64,000 nucleotides of DNA from Chaetorhynchus papuensis (lineage: Eukaryota > Chordata > Aves > Passeriformes > Rhipiduridae), in assembly GCA_013396525.1 (NCBI GenBank), contig VWYX01000617.1, forward strand, positions 73,857 to 137,856, given 5' to 3'. Position numbers and translations under genes: made by a program. Below the pieces are notes generated by a model, which was not told the origin of the DNA, did no database searches, and saw nothing but the letters and a program-made list of their open reading frames with translations. Positions 52,090 to 61,913 of this stretch are shown here, one piece after another; position 1 is the stretch's first letter; every line of letters starts with the position of its first letter.

Positions 52090-52415
52090 ACAATGTTCAG
52101 TGGCTGTTGTAGCCAGGTGGGGGTCAGTCTCCATTCCCCAGCCACCAGGGACAGGACAAGAGGACAGAGGCTCAAGCTGCAAAAGGGAAGGTTCAGTCCG
52201 GACATGGGGAGGAATTTCTTCACAGAAAAGGCTGTTAAACATTGGAATGGACTTCCCAGGGAAGTGGCAGAGTCACCATCCCTGGAGATGTTGAAGAAAC
52301 ATCTGGATGTAGAACTCAGTGCCATGGTCTGGCTGGCAAGGTGGAGATCAGTCCAAGGTGGGACTTGACCTCACAGGTGTTTTTAAACCTCAGTGATTCT
52401 GCGATTCTCTGTGAC
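52090..52415 (+). mobile_element. CR1 LINE fragment (3' end, plus strand)
   Basis: This is the only plus-strand CR1 here. The segment GTTGTAGCCAGGTGGGGGTC starts the recognisable part, and the end reads GTGATTCTGCGATTCTCTGTG, the decayed ATTCTGTG tail. The frame on the plus strand encodes the CR1 reverse-transcriptase C-terminal signature, with RDRTRGQRLKLQKGRF then FFTEKAVKHWNGLPREV and SPSLEMLKKHLDVELSAM in order, roughly 52130-52330. It is open over about 97 codons, which shows only moderate decay. The fragment is 5' truncated and encodes no active protein. Overlapping minus frames, including the 143-codon one from 51811, are antisense artefacts over its first two thirds. Confidence 0.96.
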
Positions 52416-54198
52416 TGATGGTGGGAGTGCAGCAGTTTGAGTGTCCCTCTTTCCTTTCCTGAGAGCATGAGCTGCTGTTGTGTCAGCCATCCGTGTGCTG
52501 CCTTGGCAGGTGCACAGAGGACTGTGACTAGGAGAGGGTGTGTGGGGGATATAAATATGGCCGTGGGCTCTTCTTGTGGGCACTTATTGCAAGCTGCTTT
52601 GCCAAAAGAAAGTGCTGTGGGACACAGGTATTTGTCTTTGCCACTACAGCCTATTTTTATATTCCATTTTATTATATTCTGTTTTTATGGGAGAGTTTAG
52701 TAGCAGTATATGATGGAGAGGAGGTAAAAAGGGCTGAATCCTTTACCAAGATATCACGGCGTTGAAAATATAGACATTTCTGTGGTTTGAGGTATAGGAT
52801 TGACACATCACAGTTCTTACTGCTTGTGTTTCCTGGGTAAGGAGCAAGAATGACAAGCTCTGGCTCAATTTTGGCATTCTTGTTTTCTAAATAACCTAAG
52901 GATTTACAAAGCTACAGAGACAGGTAAGGTGGAGCATCTTTTCTAAGCAATGTAACCTCAGCACAGGCTTTTTTCAGCGTGAAGGATTTCACCAAGGGCT
53001 GAACAGTTCTGTCTTCAAGCAGGAAAGATACAACAGAATTGTAAAAAAAATCTGTTTCAGGAAATGTCAGTATTTTTTGAGCTCTCCTATAATCTCCAAA
53101 TCAACACTAACTTGTAGTTGTGCTATGGTACTGCTGAAAATACATCTCATCCTACTGTGTTAGCAAACTTTTGGACATAGAAGTTTTTGAAGGTCATCCG
53201 TGAGGAGTCATGAACAGCAGCCATTACAACCATTCCCAACTGTGTATGTTTGATAGCAAATGAAATACAGGAATTGATGAGAAATCATGCTTATTTCACT
53301 GCATAGGGAAGTGAGGATATGAAATGGATGTAATGATATAATCTAACAGTTTCTTGGCAATTATCAGGAATTAATTTGTCTTCTGCTTTCACAGTTAAAT
53401 TCATGAGTTTCTTTTGGAGAAAGGGATGCTTTATTTCTCCCAAAAATATATATATCTGTGTTTGTGTATTGTGGTAGGAATTATAGTAGTGTAATTGAAA
53501 TGCTCCAGTAGTTTTTTGCATAAATTGGTTATATATATAAGTTTTGGGAATCCTGGGAAGCAGGGGCTTAATATGCATCATTAGACATCACTATTTTTCT
53601 TGGTGAAAGTGAAGACATTTTGCCAGGGATTTTTCAGTATGTCAATAATAGATAACTTTTGCTTGCTGTTATAGGAATAAACTTTCTAATCATATCATAT
53701 TATATTATTGGTTACATTTTTACCAAACAATGGCAGCAGAAGAAGAGACAGGTAGATTCCTCCAATAGATATGAATATTGTGACTTGAAGCAACACAAAT
53801 GTCAGTTTTATCTAATCCAGGGAAGCTGTGTGTCTTTGCAAACAGCTTCAGGGTGTCACTCAATGCTTTTTAGAGATGGGCTTGTATACCTAAGGTGGGT
53901 CTGCAAATAATGTGACAGTGAGCATTACCCAATGCAGGGTTTTATTTTAGCCTTAAGTGTCTTATTGCTACAAAAGGCAAACAAATCTGTGCACAAAGAT
54001 CCAGAACAGGCAATGAGTTTAACTCCAGTCTGCCTTGCATAGAACTGCCCTTCAAATGGGCATGTCTCCTTTCGTGAAGGGATAAAATGCTATGAACGTA
54101 CACACCCTGGAATGCACATTTGATTTGTATTTATTTTATAACCTCAAGCCTTTGATACTTCACTGTAAGGCTGAAGTCTGGTATTCTCATCAGATGGC
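52416..54198. other. Gene-free stretch between two CR1 copies
   Basis: Unique A/T-rich DNA. A possible 23-nt micro-exon lies at 52901-52923 (listed separately). A TA-rich microsatellite lies at about 53443-53457. I see no RNA gene or open frame with a recognisable domain. Confidence 0.55.
52901..52923 (+). other. Candidate 23-nt micro-exon (speculative)
   Basis: A pyrimidine-rich segment with a branch-point-like CTAAATAACCTAAG precedes 52901, and a good donor CAG|GTAAGG follows 52923. The interval is GATTTACAAAGCTACAGAGA plus CAG. Its length is not a multiple of three. Pairings like this occur by chance in tens of kilobases, so it is recorded only as a place to look in RNA data. Confidence 0.08.
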
Positions 54199-54545
54199 AG
54201 AATTATAGAATACTTCAAGTTGGAAGGGACTTTTAAAGGTCATCTAGTCCAACCCTTCTGGAATGAGCAGGGACATCATCAACTAGATTAGGTTGCTCAG
54301 AGCCCTGTCCAACTTGACCTTGAATGTTACCAGGAATGGGGCATCTACCACCGTTCCAGGACAGCTTGTTCCAGTGTTTCACCACCCTCACAGTAAAGAG
54401 TTTCTGTCTAACATCTGAAATAAACCTCCCCTCTTTCAGTTTAAAGCTTTTACCCCTTGTCCTGTCCCTGCATGCTCTTGCCAAGAGTCCTTCTTCAGCT
54501 TTCCTCTAGGCTCCCTTCAGGTACTGGAAGGCTGAAAGCAGTAGC
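54199..54545 (-). mobile_element. CR1 LINE fragment (3' end, truncated)
   Basis: The plus strand begins CAGAATTATAGAATACTTCAAGTTGGAAGGGAC and continues into CATCTAGTCCAACCC, the inverted CR1 3' end. The element is therefore on the minus strand. It extends past CTTGTCCTGTCCCTGCATGC to a CCCTTCAGGTACTGGAAGGC motif typical of the next CR1 segment, giving almost 350 bases, the longest copy here. The minus frame keeps RDRTRGKSFKLKEGRF and VVKHWNKLSWN, a recognisable but decayed RT-ORF tail. The exact 5' truncation point is uncertain by about 30 bases. Confidence 0.95.
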
Positions 54546-55959
54546 TGGTGTGTTTTGTCTCTCTGTGAGTACATGGAAATGATGACCATCCCTTGCAGAG
54601 TCTGAGCTCCCACCATTTCTGAAAATGGGGATAAACCTTGGGCGCATCCCCTGGGAATAACCAGGGAGTGCTGATATTTTGCTTTCACAAGTTGCTGAGC
54701 TTACTCCTGCTTTCCCATCTATAACACATATTTTTTAGCCATATGTTGTTCTTCTTTTTTTAAAAAAAGCAGCTAGAGAAAGATTAGGGTCTGCAGTTAT
54801 TTCTGTTAGGAGGGAAGATGTGACAAGATGTGTTTGATGCCAGCATTTTATTTTTATGGAGGTACAAATTTGTGGTGAAGCCATCTTTGAATGGAGGAGG
54901 GGCTGCATTAAGGAGTAGGTTTCTGGCTTGCAGCCCTCTTGTTTTTTAAATAAAACCTCCTCAGAATGGTGCCCCCTCCCTGATCACTTACTGGTGCTTT
55001 TAGCTCAGCCCGAAGCCTCCCCAGCCACCTGAGTGTGGTGCCAGCCCAAGGAGCAGCAGGGCTTCTCCCTGGCACGGGCACACCCTCTGCCCCCCAGCCT
55101 GTTGGCATTTCTGAGTAGCCTTCCAGACACTTCTATTCAAAATTCTTTCCCGATTTCATTCACGTGGTTATTTTGCCTAATTGTCAGCTTTTTGCTGAAA
55201 TTTTTCCCAGACTATTTGTATAAATATTTTAACACTGTGAATTTTTTTTATTATTGTCCTTTTTACTTCTACGGGGCAGCCGGATGTGTTGTACTATTTG
55301 CCTACACAAATTAGTTCAGATTTTTTGTTGCCCTGAGTATCCCACATTAAAATTTCCTATAAAAAGAAAAAAGGGTTTTCTGTGTGCCACAAGCTCAGGA
55401 GACCAGCAGTCCGTGTTCTTTCCCTGCCATTTATTATTTAATGCCTTTGTATTGTGCCTCTGCACTTTAGATGTAACTCCTTTCTAAGCAAAATTATCCT
55501 GGCTTGGTTGTTTATTCCTTGTAGGAGAGTTCATGCATGCCCTGGACTATTCTCATTGCCTGCTCTCAGACATTCTCTGTCTGAGTCAGGCGTTGCTGGG
55601 GTCATGCTTTGCTCCAGTGAAACTTCACCTGCTGGTAGCACCTTGCAGGATTGTCTCTGGTGCTCAGAACGTGGATTTTTATGCAACTTTTTCAAATTCA
55701 CATTTAGCAGACCCCGTCCATTTGGTCACCAACTCAAAGATGCTTCCCTTTCCTTCCCGGCTACATTAAACTCTTCTAAGGTGAATGAGGGTTTCAGGCT
55801 TCTACCTCCAAATACAGATTGTTTGCCCTGTGTGACCTTTTTAGCATTCACTGTTTACCAGGTGTTTCTAATAATATTTCTTCTTGATAAAGCTTTATAG
55901 TTTTTCTAAATTTTTCTACTGTTCAGCCGCAGTTCTCAATTATTAGCTTGCATTTTAAT

Positions 55960-56210
55960 TATTTATATTTATGGCCCGATGATGTAATTTTCATCTGACA
56001 TATAAGAAGAGACTTCAATAGCCAGTAATTTTTCACAAAATATCAAAGAATAAATCCAAGTCATGAGAATTTGCATATCATTCAGATTTCCCTTTTCAAT
56101 TTGTATTACAGTGGGGAGGAATGTCCATGAAGCTGTAGTGAATGAAGACATTCTTTTAATGCTAGACAAATAAATTCTGAGCAAGACTTGGTATTTTCCA
56201 AACTGATTTT
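55960..56210. other. Possible conserved non-coding element
   Basis: A non-repetitive A/T-rich segment containing an octamer-type ATTTGCAT at 56069-56076, a TAATT homeodomain core near 55956 and several ordered short words without low complexity. The most CNE-like part is about 55975-56100. No open frame and no repeat similarity. Call based on motif content only. Confidence 0.17.
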
Positions 56211-56312
56211 TAGTGATTATCTTCTAATAAAATTGTAGTAAACATTAAAAGACTAGCTGAAACTTGGTGAAGTATAATAAATAATATGTTTATGTAGTGA
56301 AAATAAAAATAG

Positions 56313-56349
56313 CTTTAAATGGTAAAAGAATATTTCCTTTAAATGGTAA
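56313..56349. repeat. Direct repeat, 2 x 13 bp (CTTTAAATGGTAA)
   Basis: CTTTAAATGGTAA at 56313-56325 recurs at 56337-56349, with starts 24 bases apart. Probably a small local duplication. Confidence 0.85.
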
Positions 56350-59208
56350 TAGTAAAGTATTTTTATGTACTAAGCATTTTTTAAATGTGGTGTTTTCCTT
56401 TCTGTCTGCTAAGCAGCTTTTGATAATTTCAAATAATTTGCTCTGTTTTCCAGCTACTTAAATTTTCAGTGTTTTTCTATGTGACACTTTTTTCAAAAGG
56501 ATTTGGAAGTCCAAATAAATTATGTCAACTGGTTCTCTTTTATCCATTTTATCCATTACTATGTTTGTGCAGTATGACCCACTTTGAGAAGTTTATCAGA
56601 TGAGAAAGAGTTACATAGTGGTATAATACAGACCAAACTACTGTCTAAACGTATCTTCAAGCACTGTAATGGAAAGTGGGACTCTTCAGATCACTGTAAA
56701 TTAAATTGATTAATAATACATCATGATAAAATGAATTTTTCATGGTTTGGGAGCTAATGTTCTCAATTATTCAGCAATGCAAAATGTAGGAAACCTGCAT
56801 ATAAACAGCATGCAAGAGTTGATCCATGAAATCTTTATTTAGAATACAAAGAATTTTTTTTAATATGCTAGCACAATTTTACTAAAAATATCTTTTGCTT
56901 TTGGTGGCATAAATTAAGTCAGGATTTAAATTGGCCATGTATAGACAGCAAAAGTATCCTGTCTATTATAGCAACAACACATACACTTTAATCATTGTAT
57001 ATCCAAAATTTTCCCATTTTTTTACTTCTTCAATGCTATGAAATAAAACTTTTGTTCCACACAGTTAATGTTGCAGTTTCTGGAATGCATTTGCAGTGTT
57101 CATATAGGAAGTTCTATTGTCTTTTGGAAATGTCTTTGTTAGAGAAGTTTTTAGACCATTCAGTTTATAAACATTGTTGTTACTGATGTGCATTTTTCCT
57201 GGACCTTGATTCCAAGTCATAATCTTGTGTGCTTAAATCTTGGAGTGCTTTAGTGGAACTGAATTTTGAGAATTCAGAAATTATATTCAGAAAAAATTAT
57301 GTCCAAAATGGATATTTTATGTTTAGGAGGCTTCTTTATTTGGTTGTTTTTTAACACATAACTTCGGTTAGGATTAATTCTTTTTCACAAATATTCTGAA
57401 TGTGATCAATCATCTTGGAAAATAAATTGTTCCTAGTCCCTGTACTAACCTTGTATCAGTAACCACATAATTTTGGAGTATCCCACCATGAAATATTAGC
57501 AGTATAATCTTCTGTATTGTCCTTTTGGACATTGTTTATTGTCACTTTTCATCGCTGAACACGTGTAAGGGCACAGATGCCATGATCACCTCCTTTGTGG
57601 AATAAACTTTAACTTTGGTGGAAGGGTTAAAATGTAGATTGTTTGCAAGATTCAGCTTTTGCTGTCTGGTGTCACCTCAAGTGACTCAAAATTAGGGCCT
57701 CCACATACGGTAGCAATGGTGGCCAACTTTTCTAAATCATTCTCTACTCAAACCTTGTATAAAGTTGAGGTCTTGATTCTCCTTTTCCACATTACTAAAT
57801 AAATTATGTGGCTGAGATTGCAGGTGTACTAAAATATCACTCAATATATCTCTAATCCCAGACACATATTCTCTGTGGCAATATCTTTGCACCAAATTCA
57901 GTTAAAGTCTGCTGGGCTACTCACAGAGAGGTGCCCTGGCATGCAATACTTTATTAAAAAAAACAGTGAAGAAGTTGAAGCAAAGATGTTTTCTACAGGA
58001 GTACTTCTCAACACAAAAAAAATCCGGATAATTCTCCATTTTCCCTTCTCTCTTAAATCTCTGCTCTCAAACTCATTAAGATGTTTGCTGTGCACCAGTG
58101 AGAGGTTTTGTCAACCAGAAACGGTGATGTTCCCAGACACAGATCACTGTAATTGTCTGGAGGTTTTCGGTGTGTTTGGTTGCTTTTTCCCTTCCAAGAG
58201 AGATAGAATTGTTTAGAGCAACTGGAGAGAAAGTCTAGGAATTGTGCTTATGTTTTTCAGCATACAAATGCAGAGACAAATGATTGGGCTTTGAGAGAAA
58301 TGTGTCTTTCCCTGAAAACAGGAAAACAGGAAACTTATCCTGCGTGACCCCTATTCTTTATCAAAGGCTGATGGACAAATTATTGCTAATGGCATCATCT
58401 CTACTTTAGTCAGTTTGTTAATTTGCACCAAAAGAGCTCTATTGCATGTAAGTAATCACCATTATGAGCAAAAGATTATTATGGGTTGCATTTTGGGGTT
58501 GCCATGTCTTTCTGTATTGGAAGGAATCATAATAATTTCTGGCATTTCTCTTTTCTTCCTTACAAGAATGTTCACCATGGTCTGGGAAAAAAAAGTAATA
58601 TTTCCCATGAGAATGAGTGGGTTGTTTCCTGGAGAAACAAAGATGCATCCCTTTTTTAATGGTAGTTTCCTGTGAGCTGGTATCTGGTGTGGAGACCTAG
58701 GAACCCACCTGACTCAGCCATTGGGATCTCTCTTAGTGGACTTTCTGAATTGCAAAATATTTGTAGTTCATAATGAGATGTAAAACAATGTAAATTTGAG
58801 GGGTATGATTTTTGTGCTGACCTGTCCCTCAGATCTATTAATGATGAAAGAAAACTGCTCCTCTTTTTCAGTGTACCTATTTCAGGTATAAATTGCAGAT
58901 GTACGGATAGGTGGAGACCCAGGTGTCTGGGCTGCAGCAACCCCATTCCATGCAGGAGTCTGTTCAGAAACAGCATTTAAACCACAACATTTGGGACTCA
59001 AATCCAGACACCGGGTTGTTCTCAACCTTGCTATCATCAATCCTTCTATCATGCTTCCCCATCAAATCCCTCTCCCCTCAATATATTCCATTGCTGTACT
59101 GTTACCAAAGCTGATTCTTGAGCGCAGATTTAAAATTGAGATTGCATGAGTGAGAACTAGCCACAGTATTCACTGATACCTATTTATCTTGGGCAAGATC
59201 TTTTAGCT

Positions 59209-59580
59209 GTGCAACATTTGTCAAAGCTCTGTTGGCAATGTAATCTAGAGCAATCATTTCTCTTCTGTCACTGCAAATTCCGCCTGGGAAACTGTAAACC
59301 TGAAGCAGACTTCTTGGAGAGCGGTGGCGAGCGAAAACTGAAAGACTGGGAACTGCTGAATGTCAGCAAAGGTTATGCAGTCATTCCTCATGTCACTTTG
59401 ACAGGCACGCCACTCGCACGAGAGCCAGGAGCAAGGGAGAATTGCAGAGTGGGGATCCAAGGGTGCATGGGAGAGACGGGAAATGGACCATTAATCAAGG
59501 GCAGAACATGGGAAATCTCCGACTTTCAAAGTGGGGTGACCTTTAGGAAATATCTCGTTAAGCACTGTGATTAATGTTCT
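59209..59580. other. Complex-composition segment with a 121-codon plus frame; CNE or non-coding
   Basis: The stretch has balanced base composition, several CpGs (GGCACGCCACTCGCACGAGA near 59404-59423) and a TGACAG-type TALE-homeodomain motif. The plus frame from 59209 to 59574 gives a hydrophilic protein with seven cysteines but no recognisable domain, and no promoter, polyA signal or splice signal pairs with it. A conserved regulatory element seems somewhat more likely than an exon. Confidence 0.2.
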
Positions 59581-59989
59581 GTGTTCATTTCTTAATCAGT
59601 TGCATTATTTACTGTGAAAGTGGGTGCAAACAAACAAAAACATAATTAAAAGGAACAGCTTTTTAAAGCCAATACTGGAGTGGTTCTGTTCAGTTTCTAG
59701 CTTTTGGTTAGGTGTAGTACAATTAATATCCGTGCTGCAGATCTTCAGAGAACGCTTTTTGATGGTGCTGATAGGCACTGTGTACACAGCAAGATTATAT
59801 TAAATTGCTCAAAGAGACGCTGGTACATACTACTGCCCTATTGATTCATGATGTTTTATTGTATGAGGTGTAAAATCACTGAACCCCAGGTTAGCTATTC
59901 AGTGTGATTTGGGGTCTTTTAGTCATAGAAATCCTATTAAGAGAGAAAGGGATCATACACCTAAACTGCTGTGAATGGCACTGAGCAGT

Positions 59990-60260
59990 TACCTCTAGTG
60001 TCCTGTAATGATCTTAATAATGGAGAAGTCATTTGATATTCATTGTCGAGCCATTGATCATAATGGATTCATTCATTATTAATGTGGCTGTAGCACAGTG
60101 ATGAAAGACCTGTTGCAAAGTGAGCATGAAGATTAGTTTTGCAGAGGAAATCTCGAGGTAGCTTGAGATCAATAATCTTAACCTGCTGTGCCAGCAGTAT
60201 CACTGGAGAGGAAGTTAAAGGATGACAGTGGTTGGTTGACTCTTCAATAAGCTCAAAGAG
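59990..60260. other. Possible conserved non-coding element
   Basis: A segment containing ATTGTCGAGCCATTGATC and CATTCATTATTAATGTGG, with further ordered A/T- and G-containing words to TTGACTCTTC near 60240. Homeodomain-type ATTAAT/TAATG cores recur. No coding potential and no repeat similarity. Motif-based inference only. Confidence 0.18.
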
Positions 60261-60703
60261 GAAAAAAAATTAAAATTGCTAGGAGGAGATCTTGATGATT
60301 CATCAGGAGCCTAAATTTCCTAGGCTTAAATAAATTGACACAGCTTGTTACCCATCATCGTCACTGGTTTGAAGGTCACGTGCCAGCCCTGGTTACACAG
60401 AGCCTGCCAGCTGGAGACAGCTAGGCCAGGAGATGTAAAAGGACTTTGAGGGCAGAAAATGACCCTTGGACCAGTTCTGCACCTGTGGTTGTCACCCACT
60501 ATGATACAAAGAAACTTTCCTTTTAATCCAAAGGTCTATTGCTAATTGAAAGTTCTACCTATATATTCCAGATGATTTTCCTATATTCTGATCATAAATT
60601 AAATCTGTTTTTCAGGTATCTTTGCTCTACTCTATAATTGTTCTTGCCTTTCTTTATCATCTCCAATATGCATGAAGAAATACTCAACCATGAGTATTAA
60701 ATA

Positions 60704-60759
60704 GAGTAACTATTTAATTAAGTATCTAGAGTACTAGAGTTACTCTTTGAGTAACTATT
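60704..60759. repeat. Direct plus inverted repeat cluster around GAGTAACT
   Basis: GAGTAACTATT occurs at 60704-60714 and again at 60749-60759. Between them AGTTACTC (60738-60745) forms a perfect 8-bp hairpin with GAGTAACT (60749-60756) over a TTT loop. The three related words within 56 bases suggest a small template-switch or duplication event. Confidence 0.8.
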
Positions 60760-61727
60760 AACTTCAAGTTATTTCCAGAAGATTTGCATGATGCAACAAG
60801 TTAATAGCCCCTTTCTGGGTATCCTTCCTTGCACTTCCCAGTTCTATGGTAGCTCCTTGCTCTGCCAGGCAACAAAAAGACAGGTTTAGTTATTGAGGTG
60901 AGTGGTTAACCACAATTGGTTTCAAGAGCTCTGAAAATGCTCTAAACAACTATTTTTGTGCTGTCACTTAACTAACTAAACTGTAATCCTCTTATCAATA
61001 GCTTATGTCCACCCTTTTTGTCTATTCAGTGATTATTTATGTATTTATGCTATTGGGAGCAAGTAGACCTTGTTAGAAGTAACTATGGAAGATTATTTTC
61101 CAATTCTCATTTGAAAGTCAAGTGGGAAGTTCCTCTTTGAAGTCCTTTGCTCAGCAGCCCTTTAGGTGCTTTCAGAGTTACTTTTGCCTTTGTTAGTCAT
61201 TGTGGCGAGTGGGAATGTTACCTGTGCCACATCTCTGAGTCGTACGAGCTAGATAGAAACTGAGCATCTGACTCCTTTATTTTCTTTTTTCACTAAAACC
61301 ATACACACCAGGGATTGCACTGACATTTTGTGTTTGTTTCTTCCTTAAATACCTTCATTTTCCCCTATATCTGTATTTACTCCTCAGGTAGGTGGACTAT
61401 GATAAACTTAAAACTGGGTTTGAAACTGGCATGTAGGTGGCATTTTACCACAAAATCCTCAGAGAGAAAATGTAACTTTATTTCATTTTTGGTCAGAAGA
61501 AAGCGGTGTTCCTTTCTATAATATTCTTTCACTTCTGTTTTCCTTAAAATATTAATCAGGCCGGACTTATAATTCACCTCCAATCTTTGAGACAACTGAA
61601 CTCTATTTTCTCAGCACTGAGCTCCAGCCTTTGTATTCCTGCCTGTGTTGTTGTAGGATCACGTTGCCTTCACCTACTGCTCATCCTATTGCTAAGGCCT
61701 GTCTTCAGCGTTTTTAATTTTTAGGGT

Positions 61728-61913
61728 ATCCTGCCTTGGAAGGGACCATAGGGATGATCAAAGCTCAACTCCTGGCCCTGCTCAGGACACCCCAAAATTC
61801 CCACCATGTGCCTGAGAGCATTGTCCAAACACTTCTTGAACTCTGCCTGAACACAGGCTTGGTGTTGTGACCACTTCCCAGAGGAGCCCGTTCCAGTGCA
61901 GAGCCTGTTCCAG
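61728..61913 (-). mobile_element. CR1 LINE fragment (internal 3' part, diverged)
   Basis: The plus strand reads TATCCTGCCTTGGAAGGGAC, then AACTCCTGGCCCTGCTCAGG, then CCACCATGTGCCTGAGAGCA and CTTCTTGAACTCTGCCTGAA, ending GAGGAGCCCGTTCCAGTGC. This ordered series matches an inverted CR1 of a subfamily distinct from the other copies in the window. The terminal tail repeat is not visible at the 61728 side, so the end is eroded. About 185 bases remain. The 65-codon minus frame across it is repeat-derived. Confidence 0.9.

Larger units (their letters stand above)
54546..61727. other. Gene-free stretch
   Basis: Unique DNA. A C/G-richer patch at about 54900-55110 contains antisense open frames without domain character. 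A 148-codon plus frame at 55454-55900 is T-rich and hydrophobic by composition. CNE-like segments near 56.0, 59.4 and 60.1 kb and a small hairpin near 60.74 kb are listed separately. Confidence 0.6.

Noticed and set aside
51811..52242. 143-codon minus-strand frame as a gene
   Set aside because: Its N-terminal part is the antisense of the plus-strand CR1 fragment starting near 52090. The rest has no domain.
52075..52368. Plus-strand 97-codon frame as a host protein
   Set aside because: The peptide is the CR1 reverse-transcriptase C-terminal remnant (FFTEKAVKHWN signature), a repeat artefact often annotated as a hypothetical protein in bird genomes.
55454..55900. 148-codon plus-strand frame as a gene
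   Set aside because: It is hydrophobic only because the DNA is T-rich. There is no domain, promoter or splice context.
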